A DNA stretch of 64,000 nt from Acanthopleura granulata. Its lineage: Eukaryota > Mollusca > Polyplacophora > Chitonida > Chitonidae. Within the stretch, counting starts at the first letter, position 1; the number at the start of each line of letters is the position of its first letter. This document shows, piece after piece, positions 23,701 to 34,836 of this stretch. Below the pieces are notes generated by a model. That model searched no databases. It had not been told where the DNA came from and saw only the letters and a program-made list of their open reading frames with translations. The translations under genes were made by a program, and so were the position numbers. The DNA lies in the NCBI GenBank assembly GCA_016165875.1, contig JABBOT010000005.1:4807186-4871185 (forward strand), given 5' to 3'.

Positions 23701-26700
23701 AAAGAAACTTATCACCTGTAAAGTTTTACCTGATTCAAAGGCACTGCTATAAGTTAGAACATTGTGAGAAGACATTAACTGAAGCACACACTGTGCCCAT
23801 AAAATGTCAATTTTAACGAGAATGACTTAAATTTATGCAGTGATGAAAAATCGGAAATCATCTTTGTTTTTAATTACGGGGCTGCTTTACAACGTGATAA
23901 GTTTCTTTTGCCCAGTAGTATACTTTGTACAGATCAACCTGTAAGCTGAATGGCGTATGTTTGTCCATCATGACCCTATAAACCAGGGTAATCAACCTAC
24001 CAGCACAGCAGAAGAAAAGTTTACTTTATACTCGTACAGATCAAACAATATAAGCTGAATGTCATTTTTTTTAATCCCCCACTTTTCTTTCCATCCGTAG
24101 CGACATTCAGCAATTGGAGAAAATCTTGACGGAAGCCCGACCCGCTCTCTCCAGTGATTTTGGTAAGTCAGCTTTGAATGTTTGTATGAACATACGGAAA
24201 ATCAGCCATTTGATACACCCATAACTACACGATCGCAAGGCGGCTGATGATCGGGCAAAATATGATGAGCAAGCAACTAGCCTCTGTTTGGTTCAGTAAT
24301 ATCTTCATGTGACACCGGTACCCAAACCAAAAATGCTTAAATGGCGCAGTTAAGAAATACTAATGAATAGTCCAAAGAAAGCTTATCTGGGGATGGGGAG
24401 GGTGGCTGCATGCACCCCAAAGCAGGCGTATATGTGGAGAGGATATTCTTTGTTTCTTATTTGGAGGATTGCACCAAATTGTCCAATGGGAAGCTCTGAA
24501 GAACTATTCCAGTGCTTTACTGTCATTTACGCAAAAGAATGCCTCGTGTTTAGTTCTTCGCGCGATGTACCGATATAAGTGTTACGGGAGCACAGTGTTA
24601 AACCTTCAACCTTTATACACGTCTATGCCACACTAGCGAAGCGGTTGAGTTGTTGGAACACCCAGTCAGCACGCAAGTACTGATGCAAGGGTCACCGTAC
24701 ACAGCAACGTGTTGTAAGTTTCTGACACTTTGTGAAACCCTTGCTGATGGATTACGGGGCTGCCTTTCGTGTCCGAGGATTGATATCATTATATCATAGA
24801 GCTGGCTGTTCACTGAGCATTGTGAGGATTGCAATGTCTCCTTTCCCCCTGAAGATTTCCTGTCACCCATCTGGTATGAGGGCATATGCCTCCCTTTTGC
24901 CTTGCTCTTCACCGTTGCGAAATCTGCGTCTATGTCTTTGGCCTCCCCACATGTTCTTGCGGTAGACGCTCTTAACTGTTCTATGGAGACATCATTGGTA
25001 GATCATGGTTGCTCTTTGAATAGAGCTGCACACCGGGATTCTAACATGATTCGCGAGTAAGGGTACCCCGATGGCTATATGAAATAAAAGAAAGTAAATG
25101 CAGAGCAATGACGACAAAGTGATAGTTGGCAAATGGTCACATCCAACCGGTGAAATCCGGGCTCTTGTCACTATACCTCCTGCATGAGGCAAAAATTTCT
25201 TACATATCTAATGACATTGATGTATAGGCATTTTCACAGAATTTCCTGGTCTAGTACATGCTGTTCTCTGCCAGTGGCTATTGTATCACAATGCAATGAT
25301 CGGTCAAAGATATTCTAAGCGGAGATCCCTGGAGCCGTGTTGTGAAATCGCTGATGGCACTGTTATTATTTCTCTCAAGTATCATCAGTCAAAATGGTCG
25401 CTTCTTTCATCGCTGATGTAGTCTAAGCAACAATGACGGAGAAAATCAATTGTTTATATTGAGCAGGATAATTCTAAGCGAGTGTTGTATTACTCAGTGC
25501 ATATATGTGCATATTCACCTAAGGCATTCTGTGTGCACGTGCACCAAAGATGGATTGCAACAGTGGCACGAGTTTATCGTTACTGGATGCTGTGTAACCA
25601 GTTCTGTCGGTCGATATTCATCATTTAAATCAGAAAATAAGGAAAGCAAAATTGTTCACAAACCTTAAATTAAAACCGTTGGTGTTGATCGATACATTTG
25701 ATTAAATGAAAATCAAATCAAATTTGCTTTGTCGGAGCAGTATTCTGCAAAGCTAACCGAATTGGACCCCCATAGATTCAGACAAAAACTCGCCCCGATA
25801 TGGCTGGAATATTGTCGACGTGGCGGTAATTCACAATCAGTCATTCAGACGGGGAACAGTGCTCCATGTAGACCAAGTCGAATCTTACCTGGGACTTTAA
25901 CACCGGTAAGCTTGGCACTACATGGCTTGGCGCCCATCACAGAGAGGGCTAGGCCAAGAACTGATCGGCCATTTGTCAGTATAATGTGGCCGGGTGAGGC
26001 GTCATGCCGGGTGTCTTCGGCATGGTGGTCCAGTGAAGACGCACTGTAAATATGGCGGCATTCCGTCCGGCCTGCTACCTTCAAGAAGACACGGTCGTAA
26101 TTTGGACGGAATTATGTTGAAAGTGACGTTAAACTCCAATCTAATAAACAAACAAATATCCCAGATCTTAACAATGGTTAGCCTAGCATCAGGCGTGAAC
26201 TAAGACAGGTACTATCTCCCATAATCACGGTTCTTGCTTCGTGAGCATATAGAGGCCTAAACATCCACCTAGTCCATATAACCAGCGCAGGAGATATAAC
26301 AGAATTTGGTTTAGATTTAGATCCTGTACGTAACTGGACATCAGCCTTCCACCCACGATGCCAGACATTCTGCAGGCCTCTGTTCAGATGTCTGTGTCCC
26401 TGGATCCCACGTCCACTGACAACGGCAAATCATCAGTGGTATACCTCAAGGGTAAACATCAAACCATGTCATCTGGAAATCAAAACCATTTGTGTGACCC
26501 ATGGCTCTACGCCTACATATGTAAATTTGTTTTAGCTCTGGCTTACAAAACTTGTTCATGTACACTTAGCCTACTGTACATTTGTAAAACATGCCAAAGA
26601 ATTTATCTCAGTTGCTGCAATTTCTTGCACTCGTAAAATTGACCGTTATCGCATGTATGGAAAAAATCACAAGTACTGGTTTTCCAGGGAATTATACAAC

Positions 26701-29015
26701 AGTCAAATTAAATAAATACAACATTTCTGCCTGAAAAGTCCCACTTGTGCACGGGTATAGGGCAGAGCACAAGTACCCGGTGATCTGGAGGCCTTTCACC
26801 TCTGTGTGACTTGCTGCTACAACAAATCACTAGATAATGTATGACAGCTTGTGGTTGTCAAACGCGTGGTGATTATATCTGATGCTTTCACCCCCACCCT
26901 CCCGCAATGCTCTCGGGGCGAATGAATGATTGCAGCCATATAAATGATTGACTCTAGCCATATCGTGGCGAACAGACCTGTGAATGAATGATTGACTACA
27001 GCCATATCGTGGCGAATAGTCCTGTGAATGAATGAATGATGGCAGCCGTATCGTGGCGAACAGGCCTGTGAATGAAGGAACGATTGTAGTCATATCGTGG
27101 CAAACAGACCTGTGAATGAATGAATGATAGCAGCTATATCGTGGCGAACAGGTCTACGAATGAATAAATGACTGCAGCCATATTGCGGCGAACAGACCTG
27201 TGAACCAATGAATGATTGCAGTCATTTATTCATTCACAGGCCTGTTCGCCTCGATATGGCTGCAATCATTCATTGGTTCACAGGTCATCATGGCGAACAA
27301 ACCTGTGAATGAATAAATGACTGCAGCCATATCGTGGCGAACAGACCTGTGAACGAATGAATGACTGCAGCCATATCGTGGCGAACAGGCCTGTGAACGA
27401 ATGAATGACTGCAGCCATATCGTGGCGAACAGGCCTGTGAATGAATGAATGACTGCAGCCATATCGTGGCGAACAGATCTGTGAACGAATGAATGACTGC
27501 AGCCATATCGTGGCGAACAGGCCTGTGAACGAATGAATGACTGCAGCCATATCGCGGCGAACAGGCCTGTGAATGAATGAATGACTGCAGCCATATCGTG
27601 GCGAACAGATCTGTGAATGAATGACTACGGCCATATTTTGGCGAACAGACCTGTGAATGAATGAATGATTGCAGCCATATCATGGCGAACAGACCTGTGA
27701 ATGAATGAATGACTGCAGCCATATCGTGACGAACAGATCTATGAATGAATGAATGACTGCAGCCATATCGTGGTGAACAGATCTGTGAATGAATGACTAC
27801 GGCCATATTTTGGCGACCAGACCTGTGAATGAATGAATGATTGCAGCCATATCATGTCGAACAGACCATGTGAATGAATGAATGATTGCGGCCATATCGT
27901 GGCCAACAGTCCTGTGAATGAATGAATGATTGTGGCCATATCGTGGCGAACAGACCTGTGAATGAATGAATGATTGCAGCCATATCGTGACGAACAGATC
28001 TGTGAATGAATGAATGATTGCAGCCATATCGTGGCGAACAGAGCTGTGAATGAATGAATGATTGCAGCCATATTGTGGCGAACGGACCTGTGAATGAATG
28101 AATGATTGATTGCAGCCCTATCGTGGCGAACAGGCCTGTGAAACACAGAAAATGCACAATACAGGTAAAAGAAAAGAGCTGAGGTTGAAAAAACCGGATA
28201 CCTTGATCGTATAAGTGAAACATTATGGTGTTAAACAAGAAGCAAACACACACATCGCATACAAGACATATAACCAGACACGGTTTTAATGGAAACAGAA
28301 TTTTGACCAATGAACAGAGGGATATGGGATTTGGTTTAACTGATACACGTGGCGATCTAGACGTACAGCTTAAAGCGCACTGAAGTTAGCACCACATTTC
28401 CGTTATTCGGGTCCCGAGTAATTGATTCATTGATCGGTTGACAGTTGCAATGGAGCTGGTACGTGTTTCCTTATTCGGATCTCAACTCTGTTAACTTTTA
28501 TTATTGGAATATCGAATATCCTGTTAGCACATTTTACATTATCCGAATGTGGACTGACGTACTGGCACGGTTTTCGTTATTCGGGTCCTGAATAATTGAG
28601 TGATTGACTGATTGATTGATCAGAATACTGACAATACGTGCCAGCTCCACTGTAACTGTCAATCAATCAATTAATCAATCAACCAATAGCACGTTATTCG
28701 ACATTAGATTAACAAAATACGTCCTGGCACGTTATTCGATATTCGAATAACTTAAAACCTGTTAACAGGATATTCGATATTCCATTAACAAAAAGTAAAA
28801 GAGTTGAGGTTAGAATAATGAAATACGTGCCAGCTCCATGGTAACTGTCAATTAATCAATCACTGAATTATTTCTTCGGGTCCCGAATAACTAAACACGT
28901 GCTAGCACGTTATTCGGCATTCGAATAACAAAAAACGTGCTAGCACGTTATTCAACATTCGAACAGCAAAACATGTGCTAGCACGATATTCCAAGTCAGC
29001 TCCACTGTAACTGTG

Positions 29016-29046
<31 letters not shown>

Positions 29047-31374
29047 CTGGACTCGAATAACGAAAAACGTGTTAGCACGTTATTCGACATTCGAATAACG
29101 AAAAACGAAAGAGCTAACTTCAGCCTCCCATTAATTAGATTATAGCATAGAGGATTCTCCAATATGGCTCACAATACGGAATCATGTAGATGGACTTTGT
29201 GTCGGCTATACATTGGCAATGTCATGAACCAGATATTTGTTCATATATTTATTTTATTGGGTTTTAATTACATAATTAGTGTGTACGACCGTAATTCGCT
29301 TTATAGGTGGGCGAAAACGACAGTGTTCGGAGTAAACCATTACACTTGATCAGGTACCCGGTGGACCATATCACTTAGATCTGCAACCGAACCAGGGTTT
29401 AACTGTATTTGAGCAAGTGACATCGTTTGTCAACGGCGAGCAAGAGCGACCCTTATAATCGGGGAATGTGTCAGCGACCATAATTATACATCCATGTTAC
29501 TGTATTATTAAGACCCTCTGGACTCTCCATTCTATTTCCAGAACTTTTGTTTTGCTGGAATATTTATCTGGAGTATTGCCAACCCCGCATCTTTAAATTC
29601 AGGGTCTGTCCGTTATTGAGTTTTTTCTGTTGAGTGGCAAGCATTTTTTAATCTGTCCATAACACGCAGGAGATATAATGGTAAGGGTAAAGGATATAAC
29701 AGTCTAGCGTTTTACTGCGCGACCCTCTCCCAAGACACTAGACACAGGGACGTCAACACGACTTAACTCTCGTCAATTATTCACCGGACACTGTAATGCA
29801 CCTTAATGGTTGGTTTAACCGTTAGTCCCTTTGTGCAACGTGCTAATTTGCCAACGCGACTTCCCTCCGGCTTCTGTCGAGTTCAGGACTGGTTCGTCTG
29901 CGGTTTTGAATGGATGATTATGACTTGGGTAATATTACAGCCATATAGTGGCCAGCTACGGCTTCGAGTTAGGCCGTTCCTCAGATACCCGACAAAGGCG
30001 GTTCCTCAAGCTGTAAACCTGACCACCGTCGTGCTCGTCAAACATTCTGGAAGACAGAACCTGCATCACATCAGTAGATAGAAAACAAATCTTGTTACCC
30101 AGTGATCAATTGTCCCTCTTTTCTTCCAGCGCATAACGGAAACTTAAACCCTGTATTATTTTTCGCTTTCTTTTATCGTACTTCCAAAGTCTCTTTCATT
30201 TCTATTGGTCCCAACGTTTACTTCTTCATGTGGAGCGACGGTTAAGTGTATACAACCCACCGTGAGTTCAAGCCAAGTTCACGCTGGCTTCCTCTCCGTT
30301 CGTACGTGGAAAGGTTGGCCAGCAACCTGCGGACGGTTCTGGAGCTCTCCCGGGGCCTGCTCAGTTTCCTCCCACCATATTGCTAGAAACCGTCATATAA
30401 GTAAAAAATTCTTGCATCCGGCGTAAAACTCTAATCAGATCAATAAATAAATAAATACATATAACCCATCTGCCGCAGAGTTTGCTTGTTTGATTTAGGT
30501 TTAACATTGCCTTTCTTTTCCCAGTGAATCAGCGTTATGCTGAATATCACTGGGTCACGGCATCAAGTGCCATTGCGGAAGTATTGCGGTTGACGCAAAT
30601 CTGCAGATCCCAAGGTGTTCGGTAGTTCAATTAAATTAAATTCCTGAGGTCTGATTTCAACAATTTCTGACATATACTCTGGCAGGTAAATATCGCAAAT
30701 TGTTGAAAATGGAACTCAACGTTTAATTTAATTGAACTAGGTGGTTTAGATGTGGCTGACGGGCAGAAGGTCTCCTCCAGGTACCTGCCGGAGGCCGGTG
30801 GTTTATTCTACTTTCCTGCACACAATAACCTGGCCTTCCTCACATTAACGACTACATCCCCGATGAAATAAATAAATAAATAAATAGGAAGCGGAGTCTA
30901 TAAGTAATGTGACGAAACGGATAGGTTTTATGAGTTTCTGTTTGATTTATTTATTTGATTGGTATTTTACGTCGTACTAAAGAATATTTCACTTATCCGA
31001 CGGCGGCCAGCATTATGGTGGGAGGAAATCGGGCAAAGTCCGGGGGGAAACGACCATCAGCTGGACTTAAATTCACAGCGAACGCTTTGGAGGGAGGATT
31101 CTGGGTCATTACGCTGCGTTAGTGCACTAACCAACTGAGCCACGGAGGCCCCAGTTTCTACTTGATACTATGTCAATCTAAACCTCAAATCTACCTTGTT
31201 CTTATCAGTTATCGGAAGCAAGACTTCGATTAATGTGCACTTGTCACCTAAGCTAACGTCTGCTTTTGTTTTGCAGAGAAAAACATGTTGCTCTCTGACG
31301 ATGGTGTTCTGGAGGGATACGTCCAAGGACGGAGGAAGCTGTTCTCCTTATGTTGTTTGTCGTGTGATTTGTAA
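20533..31374 (+). CDS. Unrecognised gene, last six exons (E1-E6, 3' part)
   Basis: Exons by splice signals and matching phase: 20533-20702, 21308-21435, 22471-22567, 24101-24162, 26365-26451 and 31277-31374 (TAA). Every join keeps one frame, giving about 213 residues in this window. E1 begins ILRDLNMQLARLYTKLQQVG and looks helical or coiled. E2 has NEWLDLDNSDLRMCFTTFYL; E3 is Ser-rich (SSIFSVGRSNSSLDDRLGLF); E4 is acidic and helical (QQLEKILTEARPALSSDF). E6 ends SLCCLSCDL. I do not recognise the family; the mix of helical and Ser-rich low-complexity segments suggests a cytosolic regulatory or scaffold protein, but that is a guess. The 5' part was not found. Two of its junctions are embedded in arrays of copies of themselves. 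It is convergent with the FOCAD-like gene. Confidence 0.7.
20703..21246 (+). repeat. Degenerate tandem copies of the 3' end and donor of exon E1
   Basis: The end of E1 (from about 20617) is repeated downstream at ~20803-20888, ~20921-20948 (partial), ~20979-21055, ~21094-21173 and ~21201-21243 (partial). Each carries ctgtatctgatcaacgccgc-like sequence, and most are followed by a donor-like gtgaat, gtgagt or gtaaat. The copies are separated by G-rich spacers. The copy at 20803 has a 2-nt frame change and none has an obvious acceptor, so they look like exon relics rather than alternative exons. Confidence 0.85.
20712..20795 (+). repeat. G-rich tract with G-quadruplex potential
   Basis: Many runs of three to five G separated by TT or A (ggagggttgggggttggggg pattern) begin just after the E1 donor on the transcribed-sense strand. 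Later spacers in the same array hold G runs of about 12-15 (20963-20977 and 21069-21081). Confidence 0.9.
21308..21435 (+). CDS. Exon E2 of unrecognised gene
   Basis: Acceptor ttctttcag, donor gtgagt. Completes the Ser codon begun in E1 and ends one base into the next codon. Encodes NEWLDLDNSDLRMCFTTFYL and then a basic helix ending in LKPIVKES. Confidence 0.85.
21436..22095 (+). repeat. Degenerate tandem copies of the 3' end and donor of exon E2
   Basis: Six to seven copies, spaced roughly 80-95 bp, begin near 21548, 21628, 21722, 21806 (partial), 21862, 21950 and 22040. Each repeats caaagttctgcaggccttcag-type sequence, then gcctaaa...caattgttaaagaatc, and several end in a donor-like gtaagt (for example atccagtaagtt and atcaagtaagtt). 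They match the end of exon E2 (from ~21378) plus its donor. Decay increases away from the exon. Confidence 0.85.
22161..22422 (+). mobile_element. tRNA-derived SINE with 11-bp target-site duplication
   Basis: Flanked by tataccaccac at 22150-22160 and 22423-22433. Head ggggcatccgtagctaagac, body with gctcatgcactgaggctttc, core ataatgctggctgccatcc, tail cttgagtacggcgtataaat. Plus orientation, in the intron between E2 and E3. Confidence 0.9.
22471..22567 (+). CDS. Exon E3 of unrecognised gene
   Basis: Acceptor cctctttcag, donor gtaaga, phase-consistent with E2 and E4. Ser- and charged-rich: HQKASSIFSVGRSNSSLDDR. The motif could be a phosphorylated linker; this is inference. Confidence 0.8.
22755..23051 (+). 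mobile_element. Dispersed repeat also present in tandem units A-C, ending in a SINE tail
   Basis: The stretch with gatttgttgtcggccgtaat, gtttacttgaaataaacttg and gtaggtcaacccgctgaacc matches ~1740-1890, ~8950-9090 and ~15120-15260 inside the kinase units. It finishes with cttgagtagggcgtaaaaca and an aaataaa-rich tail, so it may be a second SINE family sharing the same 3' tail. That would explain its occurrence far from the tandem units. Confidence 0.65.
24101..24162 (+). CDS. Exon E4 of unrecognised gene
   Basis: Acceptor ccatccgtag, donor gtaagt, 62 bp, phase 2 in and phase 1 out. Encodes DIQQLEKILTEARPALSSDF, a short amphipathic helix. Confidence 0.75.
24163..26364. other. Intron between E4 and E5
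   Basis: Two kilobases with SINE pieces near its right end and no other supported feature. A stretch with gatatggctggaatattg at ~25798 looks like the tail of another repeat family common in molluscs. Confidence 0.5.
25976..26158 (+). mobile_element. Second SINE family copy
   Basis: Body with gtgtcttcggcatggtggtc and gccggcctgctaccttcaag-like sequence, tail gaaagtgacgttaaactcca followed by aataaacaaacaaata. The tail differs from the main family (gacgttaaactccaatc instead of gcgtaaaacaccaatc). A degraded relative may lie at ~10125-10200 in tandem unit B. Confidence 0.7.
26365..26451 (+). CDS. Exon E5 of unrecognised gene
   Basis: Acceptor cacgatgccag, donor gtaaac, 87 bp, phase-consistent with E4 and E6. 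Encodes ILQASVQMSVSLDPTSTDNG and then KSSVVYLK. The acceptor lacks a strong pyrimidine tract, so this exon is slightly less certain than its neighbours. Confidence 0.7.
26908..28142. repeat. 44-bp minisatellite array, ~28 copies
   Basis: Period 44 measured directly between gcctgtg starts at 27389 and 27433. The unit reads gcctgtgaacgaatgaatga, then ctgcagccatatcgtggcga, then acag. Variants of 42-48 bp arise from gain or loss of aatg. It lies in the intron between E5 and E6. Because 44 is not a multiple of three and the unit has no stop on the minus strand in any frame, overlapping minus-strand open frames of 76-172 codons appear; these are side effects of the repeat, not genes. Confidence 0.95.
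27196..27285. repeat. Inverted unit inside the minisatellite (25-bp arms)
   Basis: 27196-27220 is the exact reverse complement of 27261-27285. The 40 bp between them is a repeat unit in the opposite orientation to the rest of the array, so one segment was flipped or copied back. Confidence 0.9.
28374..29130. mobile_element. Foldback or MITE-like element with nested inverted repeats, TTAA-flanked
   Basis: The ends share ctgaagttagc (28380-28390) and its complement gctaacttcag (29113-29123), and TTAA lies directly outside at 28370-28373 and 29131-29134. Inside, ~28407-28526 is the inverted counterpart of ~28768-28893 (gatattcgatattcc, ccagctccattgcaactgtc and tcgggtcccgaataac blocks). The right half also repeats the self-complementary acgtgctagcacgt with cgaataacgaaaaacg around it. 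No transposase. TTAA flanks fit a piggyBac-type target site, but the outermost bases of the two ends do not match, so the class is uncertain. Confidence 0.7.
30223..30464 (+). mobile_element. SINE, plus orientation
   Basis: Shows ccaccgtgagttcaagccaa, gccagcaacctgcggacggt, cccaccatattgctagaaac and the tail ttgcatccggcgtaaaactc followed by aataaataaataaata. It lies in the intron between E5 and E6. The head is degraded. Confidence 0.8.
30735..30888 (+). mobile_element. Degraded SINE-like fragment
   Basis: Decayed body followed by gaaataaataaataaataaa. The ctcctccaggtacctgccgg part loosely resembles the family core. Identification is tentative. Confidence 0.4.
30940..31152 (-). mobile_element. 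SINE with intact tRNA-like head, minus orientation
   Basis: On the minus strand it begins ggggcctccgtggctcagtt, with box A-like TGGCTCAGTTGG and a box B-like segment before AAGTCCAGC, and ends in the gcgtaaaat/aaat tail at 30940. The short repeat agtttct is present on both sides (30933-30939 and 31153-31159). The best-preserved promoter of the SINE copies here; possibly transcribable by RNA polymerase III. Confidence 0.85.
31277..31374 (+). CDS. Terminal exon E6 of unrecognised gene
   Basis: Strong acceptor (cttttgttttgcag). Joined to E5 it continues EKNMLLSDDGVLEGYVQGRR, then KLFSLCCLSCDL and TAA. A Cys-rich C-terminus (CCxxC) could be lipid-modified or metal-binding; no evidence either way. 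An aataaa at ~31587 is a plausible poly(A) signal. Confidence 0.7.
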
Positions 31375-33072
31375 AACCAGTGATCTCAAAACATCCGACA
31401 ATTGAAAGTGTCAATGTAACCAACACTGGAAATGATGCTGAACTAACACAAGACAAAGACACAAGAAAAAAAGAATGCAAATATCTATCATCGCTATGGA
31501 ATAACTCGTGTGTGGCAAACAGAGCAAGGTCCATTCACCAATGCGACTGTCCGTGATGAACGACATCTGAAGAAAACATCTGCCAAAAATAAATGATATA
31601 TGCAACCTCGATAGGACGCAAAGCCTAAGAGGGTCAAGGCTTTGGACACCACACGGTTTTCACAGCACGTTGTTCTGCTTCCGAAGATCTCCGAAGGGAT
31701 CAGGGAGGTGAATTCCTAACCACAAGCTCAAACACAAACAGAAAAATTGTACCGAGGAATTCCTTTGATTTGCGTTGTTCGCAATAACGTCTGTGGGAGA
31801 TATGTGCGGGAAATATGAGAATGGCAGTTATGCGCAAACGAACGTCCATTCAGTACTTACAGTCGTTGTGTGGCCTGGCATGTTGATGATCAAATCGCTT
31901 GATAGTGGTCATCAAAGTTTTGGGCTGATACCATACGGATTTAGATTGATATTGCGCGGCTGCAGTGGAAGGTGGCTGTTTTGATATTGGGTGCAAGTAA
32001 GTCCGAAGGTGTTGCAGGAAATCGAGCGAGATTTACCATTTTCGAAGTCACTGCGATATTTCTGATCAATGCATCTTCTGGAAAGGTCATACATGTATAC
32101 GGGCAGGAGAGATTAACTGAAGGAAACCCGGATGTCACAGGATTGAGATCAGTCCCTTGTTTTAACGCACAATATCAGGCCACTGCAGTTAGCCTCGATC
32201 TAACCACGCCAAGTCTTTGGACAACCAGTTCAGCAGCAGCCGCCGCCCAGTTTGTCTCAGAACAGCCTGTGTCAGTGGAGATCATCTGATAGCCTCTCAC
32301 CAATAACGGCTCAAAGTCCACTTGGCAGTTGTTAACTTGAACAATCCTGACCGCCATGCGCTTGGATCTGAGATGCAGTAATCGCGGTTTCGGATGTGAT
32401 AAGAATGATATGACACTCAAAATGACCTACATATCGTCCAAAGGCTAAGCTGCGATCTCATTGATCAGACATATTCCTCACCCGCCAGAGGCATCGAAGA
32501 CCCATGGAAAAAAACGAGACTTACATAATTTATGTGACATGAACACGTAATGACATGAGCACTTGGTGAATATATGCAGCACTGGAGACCAAACAACGAT
32601 GTGTGTAGTGACTATGTCCAGTTCAATGTTTCTTTAGCTAAAAGATCGATAACGGCATAAAGTGATAAGAATTTCGGAGCGAAGATACCCTTTACTTTCA
32701 TCTCGGAAGTAATCACAGTATTTTTCTCAGCACCAGTGGTATGCTATTTGAAATTCATTGTGTCGAGCGATTTGATTGGTAGACGATGTAATCATGGTAG
32801 TCATACGTACTTGGAATTTCCAACACCGGAAATAGGAGCACACAATGCTAGGAGTCGCCTTTGGACAACATTTATCAATCAGTGATACAGCTGTATAACC
32901 ATTTTGTTGATCTGGTTGACTTACAGATTTCACCCTGTACGGGTGTTTACTAATCAAAAAGTGTTATTGAGAAACTTGAAAAATCTTTCGCTCCCGACGT
33001 AATCTCGACCCCGAGTGATCATTGGCATCACCTTTTCCGGTCCAAGAGCCACGAATCTAGGGCCACGAATCT

Positions 33073-33272
33073 GGGGCCATTTTCATTAAATTGTCGTACC
33101 TGTACAATAATTTTGAGGTACGACAATTATGTAAGATATCGTACTTCACATATACGCCTCTGTCACAAAGCATGCTTGGCAAAAACGGGCAATGTCGTAA
33201 ATTATCGCACAACGTGATTTACGATAATTTACGACAAAAAAATATCGTACGACCTTTGGAGAAAGTGGCCCC
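33073..33272. mobile_element. MITE, 200 bp, with 26-bp terminal inverted repeats
   Basis: The left end ggggccattttcattaaatt matches the reverse complement of the right end (ggggccactttctccaaagg), continuing to gtcgtac on both. A second hairpin inside pairs gtcgtaaattatcg with cgataatttacgac. No coding capacity. Ends beginning GGGGCC are common among small DNA elements of invertebrates. Confidence 0.85.
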
Positions 33273-33355
33273 TGATTTACATTTGGACTTAACTTTCCAA
33301 ACCGTGCTAAATTTAACATAAAGAAATTATATGGGTTCCAACTTCTATTTACTTT

Positions 33356-33408
33356 GAAACGACGTTTCGCTATATATACCTCCGGTATCTATACCGAAAC
33401 GTCGCTTC
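33356..33408. repeat. Near-perfect palindrome
   Basis: 33356-33380 pairs with 33384-33408 with three mismatches around a 3-nt loop (tcc); the arms contain gaaacgacgtttcg. Could be a small foldback element or a remnant of one. Confidence 0.8.
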
Positions 33409-34103
33409 CAAATAAACAAACAATGTTATGCATATAGCATTGTTATGTTATCCAAATCAGGTTCTAAATGCCTCTCAAAGATGTGCTACATTTGTGACCA
33501 CAGGCACTGAAAAATTTGTTTTATCATGCACTAAAGTAGTTGTTCAGTGTAATCACAAAAAAATTAAAATTAGCGCTTCCGGTAATGAGTTCACAAGTTA
33601 AAACCAAGTTTGTGCAATGCCTAAGATAACTTTATCAACTCAGGACCAGGGGTTTATTGAAAAAGCGAACATTTAATTTGAAATGCTATTTTAAAGCTTA
33701 TTTTCAGGTCCTAGGTATTATCATTTTTACCCACCAATAAGTCTTATCTGAGGAGAATTATCTTCAGGACCATACAGTAAGTAATAAGAAGTTCTAAATT
33801 GTGACAAAGGTCTAAAATGGCTCTGCCGATTCGGCCACAGGTATTGCAGGCATGTTCCATCGGCATGTTCAAAGCGTCTAACCACTGCCATTATAAACCC
33901 AAATCAAGCCGATCCGAATGTGACGAAAGCTCGACCCACCCTGAAATTAGAGAATTAAAGGTTTCCAAACATGTAAAAATATATCAATGTTTTCCAGGCC
34001 GGTATGACTTTATTTGTATAGACTATGCAAACGATGGATATTTTCATTTGTGATATGTTCTGCATTACTGTGGAGAGTTTTTGCCAAACATAATTTAATT
34101 AAT

Positions 34104-34214
34104 ACAAACAAGGACAAAGACGTTGTACATTATGTCCAAAATTGCGACTGCCAAAAATAAAATGTTTTCGAAAGGTTGCATATTACAAACTACAACGTCT
34201 TTGTCCTTATTTGT
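34104..34214. mobile_element. Small foldback element with 24-bp inverted ends
   Basis: acaaacaaggacaaagacgt (34104 on) is inverted at 34191-34214 with one mismatch over 24 bp, enclosing 63 bp of non-coding sequence. MITE-like. No target duplication is obvious. Confidence 0.75.
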
Positions 34215-34766
34215 GATATAAAATGGTGTGCTCTATTAATACGGACCTCTGGCTATAAAGAGATTGTCGGCGTAAAACAATTATGGTCCCAAATTTCTTT
34301 CATGTGATATTTCATGCCTATGTCCCATTGCTGACGGTTTTTTCCAAAGACATAAGACCACATAATCTGGACAAGCTCGTGCATTTTATCCTCTTGGCAG
34401 AGTTATATATCACCTACAAAACTTCGCTCCTAAGACCCAAATTCTTTTTCTTCTATGCCACCAGCAAATTATTCCACAGTGCATTTATATGGAATTTCAC
34501 ACATGAAGAAATTCACAACTTGGGACTATTTCTCATCTGTCATAGTTTGTTACCAAGACTATAACGGCTCTTTTCTTGGAAACAACCTCCCCCATTTCCC
34601 ATGTCAGGAAGTTTGCTCTGAAGAAATATCAATATTCAACATGAGATCAATTTGTTTTACGCCAAAAGTACACTTCGCTCTATTTAATGCAAAGAATATA
34701 ATCATGCTGATAATTTTAATATGTATGTGGAGATTTTTCTTATATTCAACACTTAATATCTTTGAG

Positions 34767-34836
34767 GTATTATTATTATTATTGTTATTAATATTAATTA
34801 TTATTAATATTGTTATTATTACTATTATTATTATTG
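34767..34836. repeat. (ATT)n imperfect microsatellite
   Basis: About 70 bp of tattattatt with g, a and c interruptions. Confidence 0.95.

Noticed and set aside
26817..28310. Several minus-strand open frames of 60-172 codons with HSFTGLFATIW repeats
   Set aside because: Products of the 44-bp minisatellite, which lacks stops in every phase; no start, splice or family support.
30949..31152. tRNA-gene-like sequence
   Set aside because: It is the head of a SINE; no cloverleaf with anticodon stem can be completed.
31972..32289. 105-codon open frame on plus
   Set aside because: No splice signals, no recognisable motif, and an Ala run in low-complexity sequence.
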